Below, piece by piece: positions 38,829-48,500 of a stretch of DNA of 64,000 nt. Every line of letters starts with the position of its first letter. Within the stretch, counting starts at the first letter, position 1. Made by a program: the position numbers and the translations under genes. Origin of the DNA: Sinorhizobium meliloti 4H41 (GTDB taxonomy: Bacteria; Pseudomonadota; Alphaproteobacteria; Rhizobiales; Rhizobiaceae); NCBI RefSeq assembly GCF_000375585.1, contig NZ_AQWP01000016.1, positions 62,061 through 126,060 on the forward strand. The letters run 5' to 3'. The notes under the pieces were generated by a model. It was not told where the DNA came from, made no database searches, and saw only the letters and a program-made list of their open reading frames with translations.

Positions 38829-39188
38829 TTGTCAGTTGCCAGGATCATCGTTCTCGTTGTTCCGGACCGGGGCCTCCGGCGATCCCTTGCGTTCGCGCTA
38901 GAGGTTGAAGGTTACTTGACGGAGTCCTACGACGCGTTATGGAAGGCGGAGGCTTCCACCGGGCGGGCGCTCTGCACCATCGTCGACGAAGAGATTTTGA
39001 AGTCCGAGCAGCAAACGCCAAGGTCCCTAGAGACACCCGATGGTCGTGTAGTCCTCCTAGTTGATGGAATGACGGCGGTCAAAGAACAAGGCGACACGAT
39101 CGTCTTGACGAAACCGATCAACGGCTCCGATCTCGTGAGCGTGGTGAACGACCTAGAAACGATGGCGGTTCGGAGAGACCGAGCATGA
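38829..39188 (+). CDS. FixT-like single-domain receiver protein
   Basis: 119 residues, a lone receiver domain with all key residues in place: Asp13 (VVPDRG), phospho-acceptor Asp53 (IVDEEIL) and Lys95 (VLTKPING). No output domain. In S. meliloti and Caulobacter, FixT is a single-domain receiver that blocks FixL autophosphorylation; this gene lies between fixJ and fixK, so a feedback role on FixL is a fair guess. The only usable start is TTG 38829 with a poor ribosome site, which suggests low expression. Sequence similarity to FixT itself could not be checked. Confidence 0.65.
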   Translation: MSVARIIVLVVPDRGLRRSLAFALEVEGYLTESYDALWKAEASTGRALCTIVDEEILKSEQQTPRSLETPDGRVVLLVDGMTAVKEQGDTIVLTKPINGSDLVSVVNDLETMAVRRDRA

Positions 39189-39203
39189 CGCGACTGGCGG
39201 GCT

Positions 39204-39221
39204 CTAAGTATTTTTACTTAG
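39204..39221. promoter_or_regulatory. FixJ-type palindrome in the fixK promoter
   Basis: CTAAGTATTTTTACTTAG is a perfect inverted repeat (7-bp arms, 4-bp spacer). It resembles the high-affinity FixJ site of the S. meliloti fixK promoter (GTAAGTAATTTCCCTTAC type) and lies 68 bp before the fixK ATG, the distance expected for an activator site. Confidence 0.8.
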
Positions 39222-39289
39222 TGATATAACCGAGTTTATCGCCGAGGCGCGACTTGGCAATCTTGCCCTGAAACATCAGGGGATATGAG

Positions 39290-39928
39290 ATGAACGCCGC
39301 CTCCAGACCTTTAGAGCGGAGCCATGTAGCGCCCAACAACATTGGAAGAGTAAAGATCCCGGGGCCGCACCTTGTTGCGACATACAAGGCTGGCCGGGAA
39401 ATCTATGCACAAGGTGATACCGTAGCCAAGTACTACCAGGTCAAAACCGGGACTGTCCGCGTATACCGCCTCCTCGCGGAGGGGCGACGGCAGATTGTAT
39501 CCTTTCACTTTGCAGGGGAGGTGTTCGGCGTCGAAGCGGGCTCGACCCATCGGTTCTTTGCCGCGGCCATTACCGAGACAACGCTGGCTGTCTTCAGGCA
39601 ACATACGGTGAAGGAGCATTCACGGGAACTCTTGGGGTTTGCCCTGGACGGTATGGCGCGGGCTCAGGAGCACCTTCTGGCCGTTGGCCGACAATGTGCG
39701 GTGGAGCGTATGGCCGCATTCCTACTGGATCTCTCAAACCGGCTGGGACGCCTTCGGCAGCTAAGATTGCCGATGTCACGGCAGGACATTGCGGACTATC
39801 TCGGCCTGACAATCGAGACGGTATCCCGTGTCCTGACCAAGCTAAAGGAACGAAGCATAATCGCACTGCCAGACACAAGGGCGATAGACATCATGAAACC
39901 GGGAGCTCTCCGTTCGCTCTGCCAATAA
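39290..39928 (+). CDS. fixK: Crp/Fnr-family regulator FixK
   Basis: 212 residues. Cyclic-nucleotide-type sensor fold (YKAGREIYAQGD, VSFHFAGEVFGVE) and a Crp HTH with the recognition helix LTIETVSRVLTKLKE, whose Glu-Ser-Arg set reads TTGA/TCAA boxes. It lacks the N-terminal cysteine cluster of Fnr, so it does not sense oxygen itself. It should activate fixNOQP, fixGHIS and hemN through the anaeroboxes in this window. Confidence 0.95.
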   Translation: MNAASRPLERSHVAPNNIGRVKIPGPHLVATYKAGREIYAQGDTVAKYYQVKTGTVRVYRLLAEGRRQIVSFHFAGEVFGVEAGSTHRFFAAAITETTLAVFRQHTVKEHSRELLGFALDGMARAQEHLLAVGRQCAVERMAAFLLDLSNRLGRLRQLRLPMSRQDIADYLGLTIETVSRVLTKLKERSIIALPDTRAIDIMKPGALRSLCQ

Positions 39929-40156
39929 GCGTCTATCGCGGTGGCGGCACGCGGTGCCGACCCTCTGGTATCGTTGATTGTGAATCGCGTTGAGCGACAC
40001 TGCAGGCGCTTCAGATTGGGCGCGGGTCTGTCAAACCGGCGAATATCATTGGCGCGATTCTGCCGCAGATGGACCCTCTAATGCTGGAAAGCGCTTCTTT
40101 CGCTCGTTCGCCTCGTTAACAACCGCCGAGAGTTCACGGGCCGGCCCGACCCGATC
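39929..40156. other. spacer between fixK and fixN, no gene
   Basis: No gene supported. A short GC hairpin (GGCAC-GCG-GTGCC near 39943) has no T run. Confidence 0.4.
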
Positions 40157-40170
40157 TTGATTTGAATCAA
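40157..40170. promoter_or_regulatory. perfect anaerobox (FixK/FNR site) of fixNOQP
   Basis: TTGATTTGAATCAA matches TTGAT-N4-ATCAA at every fixed base. It lies 98 bp before fixN, centred where a class II activator at about -40 would leave a leader of 50-60 bases. Confidence 0.93.
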
Positions 40171-40267
40171 GGTACGCAAGCCCCGCCTCTGACAAATTCT
40201 CCACGAGACTTCGGCAGATCTGTGTGTGGAGCCCGCGGCAGCGCTCCGACAAGTTGGAGGTTCAACC

Positions 40268-41902
40268 ATGACATACACAGTCGAGACGATCGCGCTCGCC
40301 ATCGGCGCCTTTCTGGCACTGGTCGGCGCGGGCTTCGCGCAGGATCGTCTGTTTGAAGCACATATGTGGGTATTATTCTTCGTGCTTCTCGGCGCCACCT
40401 TAGTGCTCATGCACCGCACGGATTTTCGTCCGGCGGTTGCTGCGCGTGTCACTCGTAAAACGGAATACTTCGACGAAGTTGTAAAATACGCCGTCGTCGC
40501 CACCATGTTCTGGGGCGTGGTCGGATTCCTCGTCGGCGTCGTCGTGGCGCTGCAACTCGCCTTTCCCGATCTCAACGTCGAACCATGGTTCAATTTCGGG
40601 CGCATGCGGCCACTGCACACCTCAGCGGTCATTTTCGCGTTCGGCGGCAATGCCCTGATCGCGACGTCCTTCTATGTCGTGCAGCGCACCAGCCGCGCCC
40701 GGCTTTTCGGCGGCAATCTCGGCTGGTTCGTCTTCTGGGGCTACCAGCTTTTCATCGTGCTCGCCGCCACCGGTTACCTGCTCGGGATTACCCAGAGCCG
40801 CGAATATGCCGAGCCGGAATGGTATGTCGACCTCTGGCTGACGATCGTCTGGGTCGCCTATCTTATTGCCTTCCTCGGCACGATTCTCGTGCGCAAGGAG
40901 CCACACATCTATGTGGCGAACTGGTTCTATCTCGCCTTCATCGTCACAATCGCCATGCTGCATATCGTCAACAATCTGGCGGTGCCGGTCTCCTTCCTCG
41001 GTTCGAAGAGCTATTCGGCCTTCTCGGGCGTTCAGGACGCATTGACGCAATGGTGGTACGGGCACAATGCCGTCGGCTTCTTCCTGACTGCCGGCTTCCT
41101 GGCGATGATGTACTATTTCATCCCCAAGCAGGTGAACCGCCCCGTCTATTCCTACCGCCTGTCGATCATCCATTTCTGGGCGTTGATCTTCATGTATATC
41201 TGGGCGGGTCCCCATCACCTTCATTACACGGCGCTGCCCGACTGGGCTCAGACGCTCGGCATGGTCTTCTCAATCATGCTCTGGATGCCCTCCTGGGGCG
41301 GCATGATCAACGGACTGATGACCCTCTCTGGAGCCTGGGACAAGATCCGCACCGATCCGGTGGTCCGGATGATGGTCATGGCCGTTGCATTTTACGGCAT
41401 GGCGACCTTCGAAGGACCGACGATGTCGATCAAGACGGTCAATTCGCTTAGCCACTATACCGACTGGACCATCGGCCACGTGCATTCCGGCGCGCTCGGC
41501 TGGAATGGCCTGATCACCTTCGGCGCCATCTACTATCTCGTGCCGAAGCTGTGGAATCGTAAGCGGCTTTACAGCCTGGGCATGGTCAACTGGCATTTCT
41601 GGCTCGCCACACTCGGCATCATTGTGTACGCCGCAACCATGTGGGTTGCCGGCATCCAGGAAGGTTTGATGTGGCGCGAATACGACGATCAGGGCTTCCT
41701 CGTCTATTCCTTCTCGGAAACTGTGGCTGCGATGTTCCCGTACTATGTCATGCGGGCCGTCGGTGGCGCCCTCTATCTCTCCGGCGCCGTGCTCATGGCC
41801 TTCAATGTGGCGATGACGATCCTGGGACGCGTCCGCGATGATGGTCCGGTCCTCGGTTCTGCGCTCCTAGCCGTGGCGGACATAAGAGGGCATAGCCGAT
41901 GA
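40268..41902 (+). CDS. fixN: cbb3-type cytochrome c oxidase subunit I
   Basis: 544 residues, about twelve to fourteen membrane helices. Heme and CuB histidines are visible in [42 protein letters not shown] and [13 protein letters not shown]. It is the catalytic subunit that reduces oxygen with very high affinity. GGAGG precedes ATG 40268, preferred to an in-frame start at 40226. First gene of fixNOQP; it overlaps fixO by 4 bp. Confidence 0.97.
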   Translation: MTYTVETIALAIGAFLALVGAGFAQDRLFEAHMWVLFFVLLGATLVLMHRTDFRPAVAARVTRKTEYFDEVVKYAVVATMFWGVVGFLVGVVVALQLAFPDLNVEPWFNFGRMRPLHTSAVIFAFGGNALIATSFYVVQRTSRARLFGGNLGWFVFWGYQLFIVLAATGYLLGITQSREYAEPEWYVDLWLTIVWVAYLIAFLGTILVRKEPHIYVANWFYLAFIVTIAMLHIVNNLAVPVSFLGSKSYSAFSGVQDALTQWWYGHNAVGFFLTAGFLAMMYYFIPKQVNRPVYSYRLSIIHFWALIFMYIWAGPHHLHYTALPDWAQTLGMVFSIMLWMPSWGGMINGLMTLSGAWDKIRTDPVVRMMVMAVAFYGMATFEGPTMSIKTVNSLSHYTDWTIGHVHSGALGWNGLITFGAIYYLVPKLWNRKRLYSLGMVNWHFWLATLGIIVYAATMWVAGIQEGLMWREYDDQGFLVYSFSETVAAMFPYYVMRAVGGALYLSGAVLMAFNVAMTILGRVRDDGPVLGSALLAVADIRGHSR

Positions 41903-42630
41903 CCATTTTCAATAAGCACGCGATACTAGAGCGCAACGCCACACTGCTGCTGCTCGGTTCGCTGCTCGTCATCTCGATCGGCGGCATCGTCGAAATCGCG
42001 CCGCTCTTCTATCTCGAGAACACCATCGAGAAGGTCGAAGGAATGCGGCCTTATTCGCCGCTGGAGCTTGCGGGCCGCGACATCTATGTCCGCGAGGGCT
42101 GTTATGTCTGCCACAGCCAGATGATCCGGCCGTTTCGCGATGAGGTCGAGCGCTACGGGCATTATTCGCTGGCGGCGGAGTCGATGTACGACCATCCCTT
42201 CCAGTGGGGTTCGAAGCGCACCGGTCCGGACCTCGCCCGCGTCGGCGAGCGCTATTCCAACGAGTGGCACGTCCAGCACATGATCGAGCCGCGCTCGGTC
42301 GTGCCGGAATCGGTCATGCCGAGCTATGCCTTCCTCAAGGAGATGCCGCTCGAGGTGAAGAACGTTGCCATGAGCCTCGAGGCGAACCGGGCCGTCGGCG
42401 TTCCCTATACGGACGAGATGATCGACGCGGCGCTGGCGGACGTCAAGGCGCAGGCCGATCCGAATGCCGACACCTCCGGTATCGAGGCGCGATATCCCAA
42501 GGCCAAGTTGGGGGACTTCGATGGCGATCCGCAAAAGCTGACGGAGATGGACGCGCTTGTCGCCTATCTGCAGATGCTCGGCACGCTCGTCGACTTCTCC
42601 ATCTATGACGACGCTGCGGGCTATCGCTGA
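41899..42630 (+). CDS. fixO: cbb3 oxidase mono-heme cytochrome c subunit
   Basis: 243 residues with one N-terminal membrane anchor ([22 protein letters not shown] in its core) and one covalent heme site [12 protein letters not shown]. Axial Met likely in [12 protein letters not shown]. It feeds electrons toward FixN. ATG overlaps the fixN stop. Confidence 0.96.
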   Translation: MTIFNKHAILERNATLLLLGSLLVISIGGIVEIAPLFYLENTIEKVEGMRPYSPLELAGRDIYVREGCYVCHSQMIRPFRDEVERYGHYSLAAESMYDHPFQWGSKRTGPDLARVGERYSNEWHVQHMIEPRSVVPESVMPSYAFLKEMPLEVKNVAMSLEANRAVGVPYTDEMIDAALADVKAQADPNADTSGIEARYPKAKLGDFDGDPQKLTEMDALVAYLQMLGTLVDFSIYDDAAGYR

Positions 42631-42643
42631 GGAGGAAAAAGGC

Positions 42644-42796
42644 ATGCAAACATACACGGCCCTGCGCCATTTCGCCGACACCTGGGGCCTTCTTGCGATG
42701 GTGCTCTTTTTCCTCGGCGTTACTACGTTCACTTTCCGGTCAGGCCGCAAGAAGTCTGCCCAAACGGCCGCCTCCATCCCGCTTAAGGAGGACTGA
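42644..42796 (+). CDS. fixQ: cbb3 oxidase small subunit FixQ
   Basis: 50 residues, one membrane helix (WGLLAMVLFFLGVTTFTF) and a basic C-terminal tail, as usual for FixQ/CcoQ, which steadies the FixN-FixP complex. GGAGGAAAA lies before ATG 42644. It is two bases before the fixP ATG spacing unit. Confidence 0.93.
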   Translation: MQTYTALRHFADTWGLLAMVLFFLGVTTFTFRSGRKKSAQTAASIPLKED

Positions 42797-42798
42797 TT

Positions 42799-43668
42799 AT
42801 GGCGGACAAGCACAAGCATGTGGACGAGGTTAGCGGGATTGAAACCACCGGGCACGAATGGGACGGCATTCGCGAACTGGACAACCCTATGCCGCGCTGG
42901 TGGGTCTACACCTTCTATACGACAATCATCTGGGCGATCGGTTACGCGATAGCCTACCCCTCCTGGCCACTGCTGACGGACACGACCAAAGGTGTACTCG
43001 GTTATTCGAGCCGCGCTCAGGTCGCCACTGATCTGGCTGACGCCAAAGCGGCGAAGGCCGGTTACAACGAGCGGATCGCCGCGAGCACGGTCGAGGAAAT
43101 CATTGCGGATCCGCAATTGCAGCAGTTTGCGATTTCGGCCGGGGCGTCAGCATTCAAGGTGAACTGTGCGCAATGTCATGGTTCGGGTGCGGCCGGGGCA
43201 AAGGGCTTCCCGAACCTCAACGACGACGACTGGCTATGGGGTGGCAAACCTGAAGAGATTTATCAGACGATCGCCCACGGTATCCGCTATTCTCGCGACG
43301 CGGAGACGCGAGTTTCCGAGATGCCAGCATTCGCCGACATGTTGACGCCGGAGCAACTGCGCCAAACCGCGGCGTTTGTCGTGAGCCTTAGCGCGACGCC
43401 GTCGCAACTGGAGCTCGCCGACAAAGGCAAGCAGATTTTTACGGAAAACTGCGCCTCCTGTCATGGCGCTGATGCGAAGGGAAACCGGGAAATGGGGGCG
43501 CCGAATCTCGCCGACTCCATATGGTTGAAGGGCAAGGGTGAGCAAGCGGTCATCAATCAGATGAAGGCGCCGAAGAATGGCATCATGCCTGCGTGGTCGC
43601 CGCGCATTGGCGACACGACGGTCAAAGAGCTCGCGGTCTTCGTCCACTCGCTCGGTGGTGGCGAGTAG
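42799..43668 (+). CDS. fixP: cbb3 oxidase di-heme cytochrome c subunit
   Basis: 289 residues. N-terminal anchor region (WVYTFYTTIIWAIGYAIAYP) and two heme c motifs, CAQCHGSGAAG and CASCHGADAKG. Receives electrons from the bc1 complex or soluble cytochrome c. Overlaps the end of the row fixN-fixO-fixQ-fixP with only two bases after fixQ. Confidence 0.96.
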   Translation: MADKHKHVDEVSGIETTGHEWDGIRELDNPMPRWWVYTFYTTIIWAIGYAIAYPSWPLLTDTTKGVLGYSSRAQVATDLADAKAAKAGYNERIAASTVEEIIADPQLQQFAISAGASAFKVNCAQCHGSGAAGAKGFPNLNDDDWLWGGKPEEIYQTIAHGIRYSRDAETRVSEMPAFADMLTPEQLRQTAAFVVSLSATPSQLELADKGKQIFTENCASCHGADAKGNREMGAPNLADSIWLKGKGEQAVINQMKAPKNGIMPAWSPRIGDTTVKELAVFVHSLGGGE

Positions 43669-43809
43669 CAGGTTAGTCTCGATAAGGCTGAACGCCGGCG
43701 ATCGCGCACATGGCCGGGCCAGACATGCCTTCCCGCCGCGTTCAATCCGGCTCAAAGGCTATGCAGGTACATCGCGTCGCGCCATACCTCTGCGAGAATT
43801 GACGCGAAG

Positions 43810-43823
43810 TTGACTCAGATCAA
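43810..43823. promoter_or_regulatory. anaerobox (FixK/FNR site) of fixGHIS
   Basis: TTGACTCAGATCAA differs from TTGAT-N4-ATCAA at one base. It lies 64 bp before fixG, so FixK should drive the fixGHIS operon separately from fixNOQP. Confidence 0.88.
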
Positions 43824-43886
43824 GGATTGGGGCTTGCGCATCGGGCAAAGGTCGGCTGACAGGCGAAATTGCCGGGACTTGCCTAG

Positions 43887-45458
43887 ATGCTCCAACCGCC
43901 CATGATAAAGGCCTTGGTCGAAAGGCTCGATCTCGAACCGGTGAATGCTGCGCGCGTTCGAAAGCCACTTTACCAGAAGCGACGGAAGATTTTTCCGAAG
44001 CGGGCGGAGGGGCGCTTCCGCCGGTTTAAGTGGCTCGTGATGCTGCTGACGCTCGGCATCTACTATTTGACACCGTCGATCCGCTGGGACCGCGGGGCGC
44101 ATGCGCCTGATCAGGCGGTGCTCGTCGACCTTGCGGCGCGACGCTTCTATTTCTTTTTCGTCGAGATCTGGCCGCAGGAGTTCTTCTTCGTCGCGGGGCT
44201 GCTCGTCATGGCGGGTCTCGGTCTCTTCCTGGTGACCTCGGCGGTCGGGCGGGCCTGGTGCGGCTATGCCTGTGCGCAGACCGTCTGGGTCGACCTCTTT
44301 CTCGTGGTCGAGCGCTTCATCGAAGGCGACCGCAACGCGCGCATGCGCCTCGATGCCAGTCTCTGGACGGTCGAGAAGATCCGTAAGCGTGTAGCCAAGC
44401 ACGCGATCTGGCTCGCGATAGGGCTTGCGACGGGGGGTGCGTGGATCTTCTATTTCGCCGACGCGCCATCGCTTCTTCGAAGTTTGCTCACGCTCGATGC
44501 GCCGCCTGTCGCCTACACCACGATCGCCGTTCTGACGGCCACGACCTACGTCTTTGGCGGGCTGATGCGTGAGCAGGTCTGTACCTATATGTGCCCCTGG
44601 CCCCGCATCCAGGCGACGATGCTGGACGAGAATTCGCTCGTCGTCACCTATAACGACTGGCGTGGCGAGCCGCGCTCGCGCCACGCCAAGAAGGCGGCGG
44701 CAGCGGGCGAGACCGTCGGCGATTGCGTCGATTGCAATGCCTGCGTCGCGGTCTGTCCGATGGGCATCGACATCCGTGACGGCCAGCAGCTCGAGTGCAT
44801 CACCTGCGCGCTCTGCATCGATGCCTGCGACGGCGTGATGGACAAGCTCGGCCGCGAGCGCGGGCTGATCTCCTACGCGACGCTCAGCGACTACTCCGCC
44901 AATATGGCCCTTGCGACCAACAATGGGGCGGCGGCGATCGATCCGAGGCGGGTGCGCGGCCCGAACGGCGCCCTCGTGGACAAGGTCAGGCATTTCGACT
45001 GGCGCATCATCTTCCGGACCCGCGTTATCCTCTATTTCGCCGTCTGGGCACTGATGGGGCTCGGCTTGGTCTTCGCGCTTGCGTCGCGTGACCGGCTTGA
45101 GCTCAACGTGCTGCACGACCGAAACCCGCAATATGTCGTCGAGTCCGATGGTTCGGTGCGCAACGGCTACATGGTCAAGCTGCTCAACATGATCCCCGAG
45201 CCGCGCACCATCAGGTTGACGATGGAGGGCATGCCCGCTGCGACGATGCGCGTGGCAGGACGCGCTGCCGGAAGCGGCCGTAGCTTTGCGATCGCCGTCG
45301 GGCCGGACAAGGTCACGTCGCTCAAGCTCTTCGTCACTCTGCCAATGGGCAAAACTGCCGAGGTGGCGAAGGCCTTCGCTCTAGTAGCCGAGGATCCGCT
45401 CAGTCACGAGCGCGACGTCTATCACGCCAATTTCAACCTCCCGGGAGCAGCACAATGA
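43887..45458 (+). CDS. fixG: FixG, polyferredoxin-type cbb3 assembly protein (CcoG)
   Basis: 523 residues with several membrane helices and two [4Fe-4S] sets, DCNACVAVCPMGIDIRDG and CITCALCIDACDGVM, plus a C-terminal Ig-like domain. CcoG proteins reduce copper for delivery to the cbb3 oxidase. First of the fixGHIS operon; the ATG at 43887 has only a weak ribosome site. Overlaps fixH by 4 bp. Confidence 0.95.
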   Translation: MLQPPMIKALVERLDLEPVNAARVRKPLYQKRRKIFPKRAEGRFRRFKWLVMLLTLGIYYLTPSIRWDRGAHAPDQAVLVDLAARRFYFFFVEIWPQEFFFVAGLLVMAGLGLFLVTSAVGRAWCGYACAQTVWVDLFLVVERFIEGDRNARMRLDASLWTVEKIRKRVAKHAIWLAIGLATGGAWIFYFADAPSLLRSLLTLDAPPVAYTTIAVLTATTYVFGGLMREQVCTYMCPWPRIQATMLDENSLVVTYNDWRGEPRSRHAKKAAAAGETVGDCVDCNACVAVCPMGIDIRDGQQLECITCALCIDACDGVMDKLGRERGLISYATLSDYSANMALATNNGAAAIDPRRVRGPNGALVDKVRHFDWRIIFRTRVILYFAVWALMGLGLVFALASRDRLELNVLHDRNPQYVVESDGSVRNGYMVKLLNMIPEPRTIRLTMEGMPAATMRVAGRAAGSGRSFAIAVGPDKVTSLKLFVTLPMGKTAEVAKAFALVAEDPLSHERDVYHANFNLPGAAQ

Positions 45459-45961
45459 GCGGCATGATCACGAAACCGCGTAGCCGGTCGCGCGGGTTCA
45501 CCGGCTGGCACATGGTAGCCGTGATGTCCCTGTCTTTCGGAACAATCATCTCCATCAACGTGGTGATGGCGTGGAACGCCAGCCGGAGCTGGAGCGGCCT
45601 TGTCGTTCGGAACGCCTATGTCGCCAGCCAGCAGTTCAACGGCAAAATGGCCGAGGCCCGGCATTTCGCCGAAAGCGGGATCGTAGGCAGGTTCAGCGCG
45701 ACGGCCGGCGAACTCCGCTACATCCTGATCAGGGATGGCAAACCGCTGTCGGTAGCAGAGCGCGTTCTCGCCGTGCTCAGGCGGCCCGTCGAAGAGCATG
45801 AGGACCTAGAGATGGAGCTCGCTCGCGAGGCTGATGGCGTATTCCTTGCGAGCCGCCAGCTTAAGCCGGGTCAATGGATTGCGGACCTCAAGGTCATTGC
45901 CGGGGAGGCGACAATCTATCGCCAAGCCGTCCGGTTCGTCGTGGCGGGAGAGGGAAAATGA
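45455..45961 (+). CDS. fixH: FixH, cbb3 assembly protein
   Basis: 168 residues with one N-terminal helix (WHMVAVMSLSFGTIISINVVMA core) and a periplasmic domain, the plan of FixH/CcoH, needed for stable assembly of the oxidase. Coupled by 4-bp overlaps to fixG and fixI. Confidence 0.94.
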   Translation: MSGMITKPRSRSRGFTGWHMVAVMSLSFGTIISINVVMAWNASRSWSGLVVRNAYVASQQFNGKMAEARHFAESGIVGRFSATAGELRYILIRDGKPLSVAERVLAVLRRPVEEHEDLEMELAREADGVFLASRQLKPGQWIADLKVIAGEATIYRQAVRFVVAGEGK

Positions 45962-48225
45962 GCTGCTGCGCTGTGGGCCCGGAAATAGCGCCAAACGTCG
46001 ACCGCTCAGGTTGCGCACTGCCGAGCGCCGAAGAGCTCTGGCTTGCGAGCCGAAGCCTCGGAGGCGGGTTGCGTCAGACAGATCTCAGCGTGCCCGGCGT
46101 CCAGTGCGGCGCCTGCATCACCACGATTGAAGGCGCACTACGCGTCAGATCCGAAGTCGAGCGCGCCCGCGTCAATCTCTCGTCGCGGCGGCTGTCTATC
46201 GTGTGGAAGGAGGACGTCGACGGTCGCCGGAGCGAGCCCGGCGAGTTCATGCAGGCGATCACGGCCTGCGGCTACCAGGCGCATCTCCTTTCGCCCGGCG
46301 AGGAGGAGGGCGATGAGCTCCTGAAACAGTTGATCCGCGCCGTTGCGGTTTCCGGTTTCGCGGCAACGAACATCATGCTGCTCTCCGTTTCCGTCTGGTC
46401 GGGCGCCGATGCGGCGACACGCGACCTGTTCCACTGGATCTCGGCGATGATCGCGGCGCCGACGCTGGTCTATGCCGGCCGCTTCTTCTACCAGTCGGCG
46501 TGGAACGCGCTCCGCCATGGACGCACCAACATGGATGTGCCGATCGCGCTCGCCGTGACGCTGTCCTATGGCATGTCGCTCTACGAAACGATCGGCCACG
46601 GCGAGCATGCCTGGTTCGATGCGTCAGTCACCCTTTTGTTCTTCCTGCTGATCGGCCGGACGCTGGACCACATGATGCGAGGACGAGCAAGATCGGCGAT
46701 CAGCGGCCTGGCACGACTGTCGCCGCGCGGTGCGACGGTCGTTCATGCCGATGGCTCGCGCGAGTATCGCTCCGTCGACGAGATCAAGCCGGGCGAACGC
46801 CTGCTGATCGCTGCCGGCGAACGAATCCCGGTCGACGGGTGGGTGCTTTCCGGAAGCAGCGATCTCGACCGCTCGGTCGTGAACGGCGAAAGCGTGCCCG
46901 TCACGGTCGCTGCCGGCGATCTCGTGCAGGCCGGGACGCTCAACCTTACGGGTCCGCTTACGTTGGAGACGACCGCGGCGGCGCGCGATTCCTTCCTTGC
47001 TGAGATCATGGGACTGATGGAGGCGGCCGAAGGGGGAAGGGCTCGCTATCGTCGCATCGCCGACCGGGCGGCACGCTATTATTCGCCGGCAGTCCACATG
47101 CTCGCGCTCCTGACCTTCATCGGCTGGATGCTGGTGGAGGGCGACGTTCGCCACGCCATGCTGATCGCGGTCGCCGTTCTGATCATCACTTGCCCTTGCG
47201 CGCTCGGATTGGCGGTGCCGGTCGTGCAGGTCGTTGCCGCCGGGCGCCTCTTCCAGGGCGGTGTCATGGTCAAGGACGGCTCGGCCATGGAACGCCTCGC
47301 CGAGGTCGACACGGTGCTTCTCGACAAGACCGGAACCCTCACGCTCGGCGAGCCGCGGCTCGTCAATGCGGATGAGATTGCGCCGGGCCTGTTGGCGACC
47401 GCCGCGGCACTCGCCGCGCATTCGCGCCACCCGATCTCGGTCGCCTTGCAGCATGCGGCCCGCAATGCTCATCTCCAAGGAGAAATCAGGGAAATTCCGG
47501 GCGCAGGCATCGAAGCGGGGACGACCGAAGGCGTCTATCGGCTTGGCAGCCGCAGCTTTGCCTGTGGGGAGAGCGGTACCGCGAGCGGGTTGCCTGAAGC
47601 GATCCTTTCGCTCGACGGCCGAGAGCTTGCCTGCTTCCGCTTCGAGGACCGCCTGCGCCCCGCCGCGCGCGAGAGCATCGCAGCGCTCGACAAGCTGGGA
47701 CTTGCCACCGGCATCCTTTCGGGTGATCGCGAGCCTGTCGTGGCGGAGATCGGCCGCAGGCTCGGAATTGCAAATTGGCGGGCCGAGCTCTCGCCGCGCG
47801 GCAAGGTCGAGGCTTCGGCCGCTGCGGCCGGTGGCCACCGGGTATTGATGGTCGGCGACGGCATCAACGATGCGCCGGCACTTCGCGCCGCCCATGTCTC
47901 GATGGCGCCGGCGACTGCTGCCGATGTCGGCCGACAGGCCGCGGACATTGTCTTCATGCATCGAGGACTGTCGGCCGTACCCTTCGCAATCGAGACGTCG
48001 CGGCGCGCGAGCCGGCTCATCCGCCAGAACTTCGCCCTGGCGATCGCCTACAACGTCATCGCGGTGCCGTTTGCCATCCTCGGTTACGCGACGCCGCTCG
48101 TCGCTGCAATCGCGATGTCCACGTCGTCTCTGATCGTCGTAGCAAATGCGCTGAGAGTGAAGGGCGCTGTTGGCGAGGCAAAACTTCTCTATCCGTTGCT
48201 GGATCCGCCCGGAGCGACTTTATGA
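45958..48225 (+). CDS. fixI: FixI, copper-type P1B ATPase
   Basis: 755 residues from ATG 45958, which overlaps fixH; the longer start at 45874 is rejected. N-terminal metal-binding domain with GVQCGACITTIE, CPC metal-site helix (ITCPCALGLAVP), phosphorylation site DKTGTLTLGEP and hinge GDGINDAPALRAAHV. It exports copper for the FixN CuB site. Begins MSCCAVGPE, an extra cysteine pair common in CcoI. Confidence 0.96.
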   Translation: MSCCAVGPEIAPNVDRSGCALPSAEELWLASRSLGGGLRQTDLSVPGVQCGACITTIEGALRVRSEVERARVNLSSRRLSIVWKEDVDGRRSEPGEFMQAITACGYQAHLLSPGEEEGDELLKQLIRAVAVSGFAATNIMLLSVSVWSGADAATRDLFHWISAMIAAPTLVYAGRFFYQSAWNALRHGRTNMDVPIALAVTLSYGMSLYETIGHGEHAWFDASVTLLFFLLIGRTLDHMMRGRARSAISGLARLSPRGATVVHADGSREYRSVDEIKPGERLLIAAGERIPVDGWVLSGSSDLDRSVVNGESVPVTVAAGDLVQAGTLNLTGPLTLETTAAARDSFLAEIMGLMEAAEGGRARYRRIADRAARYYSPAVHMLALLTFIGWMLVEGDVRHAMLIAVAVLIITCPCALGLAVPVVQVVAAGRLFQGGVMVKDGSAMERLAEVDTVLLDKTGTLTLGEPRLVNADEIAPGLLATAAALAAHSRHPISVALQHAARNAHLQGEIREIPGAGIEAGTTEGVYRLGSRSFACGESGTASGLPEAILSLDGRELACFRFEDRLRPAARESIAALDKLGLATGILSGDREPVVAEIGRRLGIANWRAELSPRGKVEASAAAAGGHRVLMVGDGINDAPALRAAHVSMAPATAADVGRQAADIVFMHRGLSAVPFAIETSRRASRLIRQNFALAIAYNVIAVPFAILGYATPLVAAIAMSTSSLIVVANALRVKGAVGEAKLLYPLLDPPGATL

Positions 48226-48422
48226 CCACGCTGATCTATCTCATTCCAACTGCGCTTTTCCTGGAAGGACTCGGTCTCGCCGCGTTTCTGTGGGCGCTGA
48301 AGAACGGGCAGTACGACGATCTCGACGGTGCATCTTGGCGCGTGTTCGACGAAGGCCAGGGATTCTCCGATGACGACAGTGGCGTTGCTGAACGGTTGGA
48401 GAAGGCAAGTAATGCGAATTGA
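48222..48422 (+). CDS. fixS: FixS, small cbb3 maturation protein
   Basis: 66 residues, one membrane helix (LIYLIPTALFLEGLGLAAFLWAL core) then YDDLDGASWRVF, the standard FixS/CcoS signature. Required for cofactor insertion. ATG 48222 overlaps the fixI stop (ATGA). Confidence 0.93.
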   Translation: MTTLIYLIPTALFLEGLGLAAFLWALKNGQYDDLDGASWRVFDEGQGFSDDDSGVAERLEKASNAN

Positions 48423-48500
48423 AATCGGGCCCCGTCATACTGGCGTGGCTCGGAGCGACGCCAAGTCAACGACCACACTGCATACGATCTTCAGGCTCGC

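Noticed and set aside
43815..45131. 438-codon minus-strand open frame
   Set aside because: Antisense to fixG; its arginine/aspartate-rich composition is that of a mirror frame.
46624..47961. 445-codon minus-strand open frame
   Set aside because: Antisense to fixI with no domain of its own.
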